DNA of 64,000 bases from Exiguobacterium sp. s146 (GTDB lineage: Bacteria > Bacillota > Bacilli > Exiguobacteriales > Exiguobacteriaceae), in assembly GCF_018618415.1 (NCBI RefSeq), contig NZ_JACSMA010000002.1:620001-684000 (forward strand). The letters are read 5' to 3'. A program made the position numbers and the translations under genes. How positions within the stretch are numbered: position 1 is the first letter of the stretch; each line of letters begins with the position of its first letter. The notes below the pieces were generated by a model, which was not told where the DNA came from, did no database searches, and saw only the letters and a list, made by a program, of their open reading frames with translations. This document shows, piece by piece, positions 49,524-57,770 of this stretch.

Positions 49524-50525
49524 TCAATTGCCGCGCTCGGCAATGACGATATACCATGATCCTTCCGGGATGAATGGGATAAAGCGAATATTTTCAAAGC
49601 CGACTTGTTGCATTTGACGGCGCAACTCTCGAATCGTTGGTAACGGGTGTAAGTTGTCGTGGAGGGTCATGAACGCATTGAACGCCGAGGCGAACCGTGA
49701 GCCTAGTGGCGTCTCTGCGAGCGGAGTGACGAGGACGGCGACACCGGACGCCTCGAGGTTCTCGAGCATCCGTTCGAGCAATTCGATTCGTTTTTCAGGC
49801 GAGAAATAATAGAGCATGTTGTTCATCATGACGGCATCAAACCGGTCCTCATGATCCCATTCCATGAAATCGGCCACTTCGTACCGAATGTCGCCCGATT
49901 CGTCCTGCTCTCGGGCCTGGGCGATGACGTCTTCTTCTAGGTCGATGCCGGTCAATTTCCACTCCGGTTCAAGACCATGCAGTTTTCGTAAGTAACCACC
50001 GTGCCCACATCCGATATCGAGCATCGTCTTGACGTCAGCCTGGCGCAACAATTGTTGAACGACCGGGAAAGCGACCGTCTCGACGAGCGTCGACGTCTGC
50101 GCGACGACTTGTCCATGCGTCGCCCCATCGAACGTCTTCTGCTTGCCCGACTCTAAAAAGTCAGGGTATGCGATGAGTGCCGGGATGTGTAGCTCCATCA
50201 TCTCTTGGAGCATGAACCCGATGCTGCGCTCATCCTCGTGCGACAATTGATATTTCAAACTACGTGTCGGGAAATAGCGCCAGCCTCTCTTCTTCAAATG
50301 ACGAACCGCGACCCCTACTTCAAGCCAACGTTCCAGCGCGAGCTTCGTCAACGGTTGCTTCAGACGAAGCGTCATCTCCGCAAAGCTGGCCCCACCTTGG
50401 AGCGCATCGAACAATCCATATTTATAGCCGATATATCCGTGCCAAAGCGGCAGGAATGATTCCGTTTGTTTCATCCATCTTCGCGCGTGCAAGACGCGTG
50501 ACCATTCATTCATTTGTTGTTCCAT
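49524..50525 (-). CDS. Class I SAM-dependent methyltransferase next to the carotenoid operon
   Basis: A 333-residue protein. An N-terminal helical part of ~150 residues (LPLWHGYIGYKYGLFDAL, resembling the dimerisation domain of O-methyltransferases) precedes a Rossmann domain. Motif I is TMLDIGCGHGGYLRKLHG (about 167-184), motif II is LTGIDLEEDVI, and motif IV is DAVMMNNMLYYFSPEKRI. It is on the same strand as the carotenoid genes and directly upstream, but separated by the promoter. Carotenoid or glycoside methylation is possible; a link is not proven. Ribosome site GAGGTGAAACG. Confidence 0.83.
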   Translation of the reverse strand: MEQQMNEWSRVLHARRWMKQTESFLPLWHGYIGYKYGLFDALQGGASFAEMTLRLKQPLTKLALERWLEVGVAVRHLKKRGWRYFPTRSLKYQLSHEDERSIGFMLQEMMELHIPALIAYPDFLESGKQKTFDGATHGQVVAQTSTLVETVAFPVVQQLLRQADVKTMLDIGCGHGGYLRKLHGLEPEWKLTGIDLEEDVIAQAREQDESGDIRYEVADFMEWDHEDRFDAVMMNNMLYYFSPEKRIELLERMLENLEASGVAVLVTPLAETPLGSRFASAFNAFMTLHDNLHPLPTIRELRRQMQQVGFENIRFIPFIPEGSWYIVIAERGN

Positions 50526-50587
50526 CGTTTCACCTCATCGTCGTTATCACTGATTTTTTTATTTTCCCCTAATAATTTACGGACAAA

Positions 50588-50620
50588 CAAAAAAATCCCA
50601 CTCCGATGTGCGGAATGGGA
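50588..50620 (-). terminator. Terminator of the YisL-like gene
   Basis: TCCCA-C-TCCG pairs with CGGA-A-TGGGA around ATGTG (50596-50620). On the minus strand it is followed by seven T. Confidence 0.82.
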
Positions 50621-50627
50621 AGCAACG

Positions 50628-51008
50628 TTAAATAAAGTTGCTGAAGAACGACTGTCCGTATGGCAACGCATAGCCGATGAAGATGGTCACGAGTGCAAGA
50701 ACGACGAAACCGCCGAACATCGCGTTCGCTGGTTTTTTCTTCTTCACACGGATGAGCGTCATCTCACCGAAGATGAGCGTGAGCAGTCCGACCGTGATTT
50801 TCACGTGGTAGAACATGCCGCCACCGTTCAATTGTAAATACAAATAAAGTCCAGTGCCGAACGCGACGAGCAACATGAGTCGAAACACCATGTGGGCAAT
50901 TTTCCCGCTCTTGTTCGCGTTCTTATAGCCGACATAGGCGACAGCGAACAAGACGAGTAATACAATCCAGCTCGTGACGTGCGTGTGTAGGAATGCAGTC
51001 AATGGCAT
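50628..51008 (-). CDS. YisL/DUF1516-family membrane protein
   Basis: A 126-residue protein with four membrane segments (about 10-28, 42-58, 66-83 and 96-114). The pattern HTHVTSWIVLLVLFAVAY at the N-terminus and FYHVKITVGLLTLIFGEMTL in the middle matches the DUF1516/YisL family, of unknown function. An AAAGGGGGACTTTGGATGCC region supplies the ribosome site. It is a single-gene unit with a terminator behind it. Confidence 0.85.
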   Translation of the reverse strand: MPLTAFLHTHVTSWIVLLVLFAVAYVGYKNANKSGKIAHMVFRLMLLVAFGTGLYLYLQLNGGGMFYHVKITVGLLTLIFGEMTLIRVKKKKPANAMFGGFVVLALVTIFIGYALPYGQSFFSNFI

Positions 51009-51102
51009 CCAAAGTCCCCCTTTCCATTATGTACAACCTCTATTGTACACGAGTCGTTCGCATTTCGGTCAAGCAGGTGACTGAAAAATCTTTGCTTATA
51101 CC

Positions 51103-51129
51103 AAAAAGGCGCCCATGGATGGGGCGCCT
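51103..51129 (-). terminator. Terminator of the histidine kinase gene
   Basis: AGGCGCCC (51107-51114) pairs with GGGCGCCT (51122-51129). On the minus strand it is followed by TTTTTGG. Confidence 0.88.
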
Positions 51130-51134
51130 CATGA

Positions 51135-53693
51135 TTAAGCTGTCGTCGTTTCTTGTTCACGTACGGCGTATTCGTAACTCGGAATGACGACCGTGAACGT
51201 CGAGCCTTGGTGTTGCACCGACTCGACATGAATCTGACCGGCGTGACCGCGGACGATTTCCTGACAAATCGGGAGCCCGAGTCCGGTCCCGCCGATTTCA
51301 CGGCTGTCCGAGTTGTCGACGCGATAGAACTTGTCGAAGAGTCGGTCGAGCGCATCGCTCGGGATCCCGATTCCTTGGTCTTTCACTTTAATCGAAATCG
51401 ATTGATCGTGATGGGCCAGCTCGACGGTGATTTTCCCGCCGTGCGGCGAATATTTCACCGCGTTTGAGAGCAGGTTGCTCATCAACTGTTTGAACTTCTG
51501 ACAGTCGGCGAACAGTTCGTACGGGCGATCATCGGCCGTGACGAGCTCGAACTGGTGTTTCAACGACGACGCCTCATAGAACGTCATCATATCGCGAATG
51601 ACTGGCTCGACATCGAGCTGTTCGCGATCATACATTTGACTGCCAGCTTCCATGCGTTGGACGTCGAGGAAGTCGTTGACGAGATGCGTCAAGCGCTCCG
51701 TCTCGGCATGAATCGTCTCCAAGTATTTCGCTTGCTTCTCGTTCGGTAACTGTTTCTTGACCATGAGTTCCGTGAACCCATAAATCGACGAGAGCGGCGT
51801 GCGCAACTCGTGCGAGATGGTCGAGATGAACTCGCTCTTCAAGCGTTCCGCCTCGGTCTCGCTCGTGATGTCACGGAAGACGAGCAACGTCCCTTTCGAG
51901 ATGCCGCCGACGACGATGCGTTCCGCGTACATCTGTAAGTTCATCTCTCCTTTACGGATCGAGAAGCTGACACTGTCGTGCGGGAAGTCATCGGTAAAGA
52001 GCTGATCCGTGTACTTCAAGAAGTCGTCATTTTGGTCGACCGTCGTCGCAATCGTCTCGCGCCATTCGTTCCATGATAATTCGGCAAGCTCGTTCGATGT
52101 GATATCGTCGAGTTCTGGGAACATCTCATAGAGCGGACGGTTGACGAAGATGTCATCGGTCGAATGCTCGACGTAGATGACCGCCTCGCGAATCGAGTCG
52201 AGAATCCGTTCCGTCTTCCCTTTCTCGCGGGTCATCTCTTCAAACAGACGCATCCGGAGAAGCGAGAGCGACAATTGACGAGCGAACGACATGATGTCAC
52301 CCATCTGCGTCTGCGTGAAGCGATCCTTATACCGGACGAGATAGATGAACGCGATAATCGAATCATCCGTCGGGTCATGGACCGGCACGGCCGTCTCATA
52401 CATATAGTATGGATACGGGAGCGGATGGTCGCTCGCGACTTGTTTCGATGAGTGAACCGTCGTCCGGAGCGTCATCGCCCGCGTCAAGACAGAATTCTCA
52501 CTATCGAGCAACTGACGGGTGAGCGTCTCGTTCAACCCGTGGCTCGTAATCGAGAATGAACCGGTCGCGTCGAGGAAGACGAGCGCCCCGACTTCCGAGT
52601 CGGTGATGGCGACGAGCTTCTCGATAATCTCTGGATACGCCGTCAACGAATCACGGGCCGCGAGCGTCTCGGTCAACTCGTTGCGGTATGCCAAGTGTTG
52701 TTCGTTCTGTTGCGTCTGCTCCAAGATTTCTTCAAGCTCTTGCTGTTGGGCTTGAAGCTCTTCTTGTTGCGCAATCAACTCTTCTTGTTGCGCTTGCAAC
52801 TCGTGGTTCTTCTCAATCAAGTGACGTTCATTGTCACGCAGCGTCTCGGCCATCTTGTTGAACGACCGTGACATCGTGCCAATCTCATCTTCCCGTCCCA
52901 TTTGATCGCTCAAATCGACAATCTCACCTTTGAGCAAGCGGTCCGAAGCGATTGAGAGACGCGAAATCAAGCGCGTTTGACGACGCAAGAACGGTTGGAT
53001 GAACAGTAAAATCAAAGCCGCGAACGATAGGATGCTTGCAATCCAAAGGAACTGAAGAATATCGTTGTTCAATTTCCAAGTGTCATACACTTTTTGTTTC
53101 TCGCTATTCATCAAATCTTTATAATCGGATAAGGCCGTTTCAATCTGTTCAATCGGGCCGAGCGTATCGATGCCGCGCTCTGGGCTGTATGGGACGACGC
53201 CTTGCTCAATCAAACGCTGAGCGGTTGGTAACCCTAACACCGTCTCCGGGTCGATGGTCGTCTCGGTGATTTCCCCTTCTGCGCGCAACTGTCCGTATTC
53301 CGTCGTCACCGGTAGGATGACACCGAAATAGAAGTCATGGAACTCTTGCAAGTCCTCTGCAAAAATCTCACCTTGTTTCGTCTGGACGACGCTCTTGAAC
53401 CAGTTGATTTCTTGTTGGAACTCGTTCTCTTTCGCTTTGGCCCGCTCGAGCGCCTCGGTGTCACCGAAGACGAGGTAGCCTCGGGCCTCATATTGGACCC
53501 CTTGCCAGTCGTCCCACAGCGTGTTCAAGCGCTCAATGCGTTGATCGACATCTTGTAGCCGTCGTTCGTTCTCCGCAACACGTTCTTCCATGTACATGTA
53601 CATGAAAATCGAGCCGACGAGCGCGACCGCGAGGAACGAATAAAGGACGACCATGAGATCCCGTCCGAGTTTTTGTTTAAACCATCTGTTCAA
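51135..53693 (-). CDS. Hybrid-input sensor histidine kinase (CHASE3-HAMP-GAF-PAS-HisKA-HATPase)
   Basis: An 852-residue membrane kinase. TM1 is ~15-33 and TM2 ~214-234, with a CHASE3-like helical sensor (about 35-205) between. A HAMP domain (235-290) leads to a Gln/Glu coiled coil (QQEELIAQQEELQAQQQELE, about 300-325), a GAF-like region (345-490) and a PAS region (500-610). The phosphoacceptor His is in ISTISHELRTPLSSIYGF, and the ATP-binding domain ends with GGTGLGLPICQEIVRGHAG. The start is a TTG that overlaps the stop of the receiver gene (TTGA), following GGAGGCATCGTGAA. The ligand is unknown. Confidence 0.93.
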   Translation of the reverse strand: MNRWFKQKLGRDLMVVLYSFLAVALVGSIFMYMYMEERVAENERRLQDVDQRIERLNTLWDDWQGVQYEARGYLVFGDTEALERAKAKENEFQQEINWFKSVVQTKQGEIFAEDLQEFHDFYFGVILPVTTEYGQLRAEGEITETTIDPETVLGLPTAQRLIEQGVVPYSPERGIDTLGPIEQIETALSDYKDLMNSEKQKVYDTWKLNNDILQFLWIASILSFAALILLFIQPFLRRQTRLISRLSIASDRLLKGEIVDLSDQMGREDEIGTMSRSFNKMAETLRDNERHLIEKNHELQAQQEELIAQQEELQAQQQELEEILEQTQQNEQHLAYRNELTETLAARDSLTAYPEIIEKLVAITDSEVGALVFLDATGSFSITSHGLNETLTRQLLDSENSVLTRAMTLRTTVHSSKQVASDHPLPYPYYMYETAVPVHDPTDDSIIAFIYLVRYKDRFTQTQMGDIMSFARQLSLSLLRMRLFEEMTREKGKTERILDSIREAVIYVEHSTDDIFVNRPLYEMFPELDDITSNELAELSWNEWRETIATTVDQNDDFLKYTDQLFTDDFPHDSVSFSIRKGEMNLQMYAERIVVGGISKGTLLVFRDITSETEAERLKSEFISTISHELRTPLSSIYGFTELMVKKQLPNEKQAKYLETIHAETERLTHLVNDFLDVQRMEAGSQMYDREQLDVEPVIRDMMTFYEASSLKHQFELVTADDRPYELFADCQKFKQLMSNLLSNAVKYSPHGGKITVELAHHDQSISIKVKDQGIGIPSDALDRLFDKFYRVDNSDSREIGGTGLGLPICQEIVRGHAGQIHVESVQHQGSTFTVVIPSYEYAVREQETTTA

Positions 53694-54052
53694 TTCACGA
53701 TGCCTCCTATAATCTTCACCAATTCCAGGGGACTGAACGGCTTCGAAATAAAGTAGTCGACTCCAATCTCATTCGCGCAATCACGATCAGATTGTTGGCT
53801 CTTCGCCGTGAGCATCATCACTTTCGTATGTTGACGTCCTGGCAGTTTTCGTACTTTCTCAATGACCTCAAGACCGGTCATGCCTGGCATCATATGGTCG
53901 ACAATCACGAGGTCGTACTCGTTCTGTTCGATTAGCCGGTAGGCCTCAAGGCCGTCTGGCGCTTCATCAATGTCATATCCTTCATCTTCTAATGTATCTA
54001 AAACGAGCATGCGCAATACTTCTTCATCTTCTGCTAGTAAAATTTTTACCAT
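53690..54052 (-). CDS. Receiver-only response regulator (CheY-like)
   Basis: A 120-residue single receiver domain with no output domain. The acidic pocket is LLAEDEE (about 5-11), the phosphoacceptor is Asp52 in LVIVDHMMPGMTG, Thr82 is in MMLTAKSQ and Lys104 in FISKPFSPLE. Such proteins act through protein contacts or phosphorelays. It precedes the histidine kinase and overlaps it by four bases, so it is the kinase's likely partner. No downstream output protein is coded nearby, so the final target is unknown. A GGAGGAATCGTC ribosome site precedes the ATG. Confidence 0.93.
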   Translation of the reverse strand: MVKILLAEDEEVLRMLVLDTLEDEGYDIDEAPDGLEAYRLIEQNEYDLVIVDHMMPGMTGLEVIEKVRKLPGRQHTKVMMLTAKSQQSDRDCANEIGVDYFISKPFSPLELVKIIGGIVN

Positions 54053-54111
54053 GACGATTCCTCCATTTTTTATCCCATTCCATTATTTTAACGGATTCAG
54101 TTCGTAATCAC

Positions 54112-54152
54112 AAAAAATAAGGGTGTACGGTGTATAACCGTACCCCTTTTTC
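54112..54152 (-). terminator. Terminator of addBA
   Basis: AAGGG-T-GTACGG (54119-54130) pairs with CCGTAC-CCCTT (54138-54148) with one bulge. T runs are present on both strands. Confidence 0.8.
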
Positions 54153-54167
54153 TTCACAACGTCTACA

Positions 54168-57100
54168 TTATAATACAACAATTTCCTGCAATTCGAGCGA
54201 ATAAATGAGCATCTGTCCGACCGTGATTCCCCAAATCGCCTCAATCGCCTCACGATAGAGCGAGAGTTGGACGTGATAGCGGTCACGCAACATGTGTTTG
54301 GCCGCTTCACGGGAATCACTCGAGAAGAGGACGGAGTCCGATTTGTAGTCGAGGAGCACATAGGTCTCCTCGTCATAAAACAGACAATCGATAATCCCTT
54401 GGATGAGCACGTGCTCGTCGATGAAAGTCCCCGCCGGATTGACCCGCTCGGCCGGGACGGTGTACGTGAACGGAAGCTCGCGCCAGCCTGTCCCGGTTTG
54501 AAGTGCTGCCGTCAACGCGCGGCCCGTATCCGAGGCAAAGAACGTCTCGATTTCAGGAATCGCGAGCCGTGCCGTCTCCGCCTCGATCGGACTGAGCATG
54601 CTTTCCGCTTCCCAGCGGTCGATTTGGACGTCGAGCGGCTCGGACGGGTCGATCAATTGGAAGACGAGATGCAACGTCGTTCCCCGTTCGGCCCCCGTCT
54701 GTTGGGATTGCTTCCATTTCGGTTCTCGATACGGTGTGTCTGTCGCCCGATACGTCTCTTCGAACGCGGCCTGCTCGAGTTGGAGCGCCCGCTTCAGCTC
54801 GGTCACCGTTTGTTTGGCCGCCGTCTCTGTCGCAGCCTGCCCCGGATAGGCGTAGGCGAACGCCCTGCGGACGAAATCGCTGACGTTCGCTTCGTCTTTG
54901 ACCGGGAAATCGATCGCCTCGAACCGTTTGACGTGATGGAGTTGCGCCATCATCTCTTGGAGCGTGGCGACTTCCGCCAAATCATCCTCACCGATGATAC
55001 GGTACGTCCACGATGTCGCTTCCTGTTGCGGCGCGATGACCGGCAAGCCTTGTTGTTCGAGGAACGGGGCCGCCCCTTCAAGCTTCAAGAGCGCCGGTGC
55101 GACCCAATCGAGATACGTCTTCGCGTCACGACGCGCATCGGCCGATAACGTCGTCCCAGTCTGCTCGACATGCAGCCACTGCTGAATCTGTTTGCCTGGT
55201 TCTTTAATCGTCCCGACCAAAATCAACTTCTCTTTCGCCCGGGTGAGCGCGACATACAGGACGCGCATCTCCTCGGCCTTCATCGTGGCATCGAGATCGC
55301 GGCGAATCATCTCTTTGACGAACGTCTCGGTTTTCGTCCGTGTGACGACATCGATGGCGTCGAGCGAGATGCCGTACCGTTTATGGAAGATGACGCGCTG
55401 CATTTGATCACGTTTATTGAACTGCTTTCCGAGCTGGGCGACGATGGTGACCGGGAATTCAAGTCCTTTTGACTTGTGGACCGTCATGATGCGGACGACG
55501 TTCTCTTCCTCGCCGAGCGAACGTGCCTCGGACAAATCCTCGCCGTTGTCTTGAAGCCGATCCATGACACGGAGGAAGCGATACAAACCGCGGTATCCGC
55601 TCCGCTCGTAAGACAATGCCCGGTCATAGAGCGCCTTCAAGTTTTCTTGGCGCCCTTTCCCACCTGGCAAGCCACCGGCGAAATCATAGAAGCCGGTGTC
55701 GTTGAACACTTGTTGAATCAGTTCCGACAAACTATGGTTCCGGGCGAACGTACGCCACGCCGACAAGGCATCGAGCACATCGCCGCATTTCAGACCGAGG
55801 TCATCCTCATCGTCCGCTTTCGCCTTGAGCGCCTCGAAGAACGAGTCCTCTGATTCAAGGCGAATCTTGGCCAGTTCTTGGTCGCTGAAGCCGAACATCG
55901 GCGAACGGAGCGCCCCCGCGAGCGGGATATCTTGGAGCGGGTTGTCAATCAATTTCAGCACGGCGAGCATCATCCGAATCTCGGTCGCTTGGAAATAGCC
56001 ACCGTCCGAATCGGTATAGGCCGGGATGTTGTACTGCGTCAAAATATCCATCAACTGTTCGACACGCTCTTTTTTGGAGCGGACCAAGATGACGATATCG
56101 CGATATTCGCACGACCGTAGTAAACCGGTCGCCTCATCGGTCACCTTGAACGGCTCTTCGCCCGAGACGAGCTCTAAAATCCGGGTCGCGATGGCACGGC
56201 CCTCGAGCTCTTGTTTCGAGAGGTCACGGCTCTCACCGTTGACGAGGATGAGCTCCGGGGTAGCCTCGAGCTCTTCATAGTCTCGACCTGGTACGAGCCG
56301 GGCCGCCTCATCGTACTCGATTTCACTCACTTCCTCGTCCATCAACCGGACGAACAAGTCGTTGATGCCATGGAGCACTTCGGCCCGGCTCCTAAAGTTT
56401 TGGGATAGGTCGATTCGTTGTCCTGACCCGCCTTGTCTGAAGCGGGTCGCCTTCTCGATGAACAGACGGGGCTCGGCATGGCGGAACCGGTAAATCGATT
56501 GCTTGATATCGCCGACCATGAACAAGTTGCCGACCTGTTCGGCCTCATGGCTGACGAGTCCGATAATCGTCTCTTGAATCTCGTTCGTATCTTGATACTC
56601 ATCAATCAACACTTCGGCGAAGCGCTGTTTATAGAGCGACGCGACCGAGGAGGGTCCGTCTCCGTCCCGCAAAATCGCGAGCGCATAATGTTCCAGGTCG
56701 CTGAAGTCGACGAAGGCACGGTCCCGCTTCGCCTGCTCATAGGCGGCACCGAACGTCCGGACGGTCTTGACGAGCGTCTCGACGAGTGGCCGTTGCGTCA
56801 TCAAGACATCCAAATAGTCCGCCCCGCTCGTGCCGGCCTGGGCGATCGCCTCGCTCAACTTCTTCTTCGCCTGGTCATAAGCCGGTTTCAACACCGTGTG
56901 ATAGACGTGGTGTTCGTCTTTCTTCTGGACGGATTTCATCGTCCCGAATTTGACGGCGCGAGCGGCCGTCTCGAGTTCGCTCCACTTGAACGAGGCCGGA
57001 TCAAGGTTCGCGAACGGCAAAATCGCCTGTTGCACGTTCTCGGATTGCGCCTCGTACCCGGCGAGCCGAAGCTCGATGGCGACGCGCCGAAGTTGGCGTA

Positions 57101-57770
57101 ACGCTTTCTCGATGTCTACCCAGAGCAGGTGTCCGAATTCGATTAACAGCTGCTCATCATCCGGGTCCCCGTCAAACTGATACAACGAGACGAGCTCGTC
57201 CAAATAAGCTTCCGGGTCCGGCAGCGTGCGCGCATAGTGATAGAGTCCGAGAATCAACTCCTCGATTTCACTGTCGCCGCGGTCGGACGTGTAGGCGTCA
57301 ATCAAGGCGAAGAAGGCATGGTCTTGTTCGCCATAGGCGTCTTCGAGCACGTCTTCGAGCACATCGTCCTGCAAGAGCACTAAATCACGCTCTTCGGCGA
57401 TTTTGAACGCCGGGTCGAGGTCGAGCAAATAGTAATTCTCTCGAATCACCTCGAGACAGAACGAGTGAATCGTCGTAATGAGCGCTCGGTTGAGCATTTG
57501 GCGCTGTTTCCGAATATAGGCGTTCTCCGGATCGTCACGTAGCGCTTGATCGAGCGCCTTGGCGATGCGCCGCTTCATCTCGGCTGCCGCCGCGTTCGTG
57601 AATGTGACCACGAGCATGCGGTCGGCCGTCAATTCGTCCGCCTCATCCAAGAGACGGCTCGCGAGCCGTTCCACGAGGACGGCCGTCTTACCGGAACCGG
57701 CCGCCGCCGAGACGAGCACGTGCGATCCTCTGGCATCGATGGCCGCTTGTTGGTCATTCGTCCACTTCAT
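54168..57770 (-). CDS. addA: ATP-dependent helicase/nuclease subunit A
   Basis: A 1200-residue UvrD-type helicase with a C-terminal nuclease domain, of AddA size. Walker A is VLVSAAAGSGKTAVLVERL (about 18-36). Other motifs are DFSDLEHYAL, VLIDEYQDTNEIQ (Walker B/DEYQDTN) and VRIMTVHKSKGLEFPV (motif V-like). The RecB-type nuclease motif is IQGIIDCLFYDEETYVLLDYKSD (in parts: GIIDCLFYD and LLDYKSD, near 1130-1155). With AddB it resects DNA ends for recombination. The start at 57770 follows TAGGAGGTGACGCCG and lies 17 bp inside the end of addB. Confidence 0.97.
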   Translation of the reverse strand: MKWTNDQQAAIDARGSHVLVSAAAGSGKTAVLVERLASRLLDEADELTADRMLVVTFTNAAAAEMKRRIAKALDQALRDDPENAYIRKQRQMLNRALITTIHSFCLEVIRENYYLLDLDPAFKIAEERDLVLLQDDVLEDVLEDAYGEQDHAFFALIDAYTSDRGDSEIEELILGLYHYARTLPDPEAYLDELVSLYQFDGDPDDEQLLIEFGHLLWVDIEKALRQLRRVAIELRLAGYEAQSENVQQAILPFANLDPASFKWSELETAARAVKFGTMKSVQKKDEHHVYHTVLKPAYDQAKKKLSEAIAQAGTSGADYLDVLMTQRPLVETLVKTVRTFGAAYEQAKRDRAFVDFSDLEHYALAILRDGDGPSSVASLYKQRFAEVLIDEYQDTNEIQETIIGLVSHEAEQVGNLFMVGDIKQSIYRFRHAEPRLFIEKATRFRQGGSGQRIDLSQNFRSRAEVLHGINDLFVRLMDEEVSEIEYDEAARLVPGRDYEELEATPELILVNGESRDLSKQELEGRAIATRILELVSGEEPFKVTDEATGLLRSCEYRDIVILVRSKKERVEQLMDILTQYNIPAYTDSDGGYFQATEIRMMLAVLKLIDNPLQDIPLAGALRSPMFGFSDQELAKIRLESEDSFFEALKAKADDEDDLGLKCGDVLDALSAWRTFARNHSLSELIQQVFNDTGFYDFAGGLPGGKGRQENLKALYDRALSYERSGYRGLYRFLRVMDRLQDNGEDLSEARSLGEEENVVRIMTVHKSKGLEFPVTIVAQLGKQFNKRDQMQRVIFHKRYGISLDAIDVVTRTKTETFVKEMIRRDLDATMKAEEMRVLYVALTRAKEKLILVGTIKEPGKQIQQWLHVEQTGTTLSADARRDAKTYLDWVAPALLKLEGAAPFLEQQGLPVIAPQQEATSWTYRIIGEDDLAEVATLQEMMAQLHHVKRFEAIDFPVKDEANVSDFVRRAFAYAYPGQAATETAAKQTVTELKRALQLEQAAFEETYRATDTPYREPKWKQSQQTGAERGTTLHLVFQLIDPSEPLDVQIDRWEAESMLSPIEAETARLAIPEIETFFASDTGRALTAALQTGTGWRELPFTYTVPAERVNPAGTFIDEHVLIQGIIDCLFYDEETYVLLDYKSDSVLFSSDSREAAKHMLRDRYHVQLSLYREAIEAIWGITVGQMLIYSLELQEIVVL

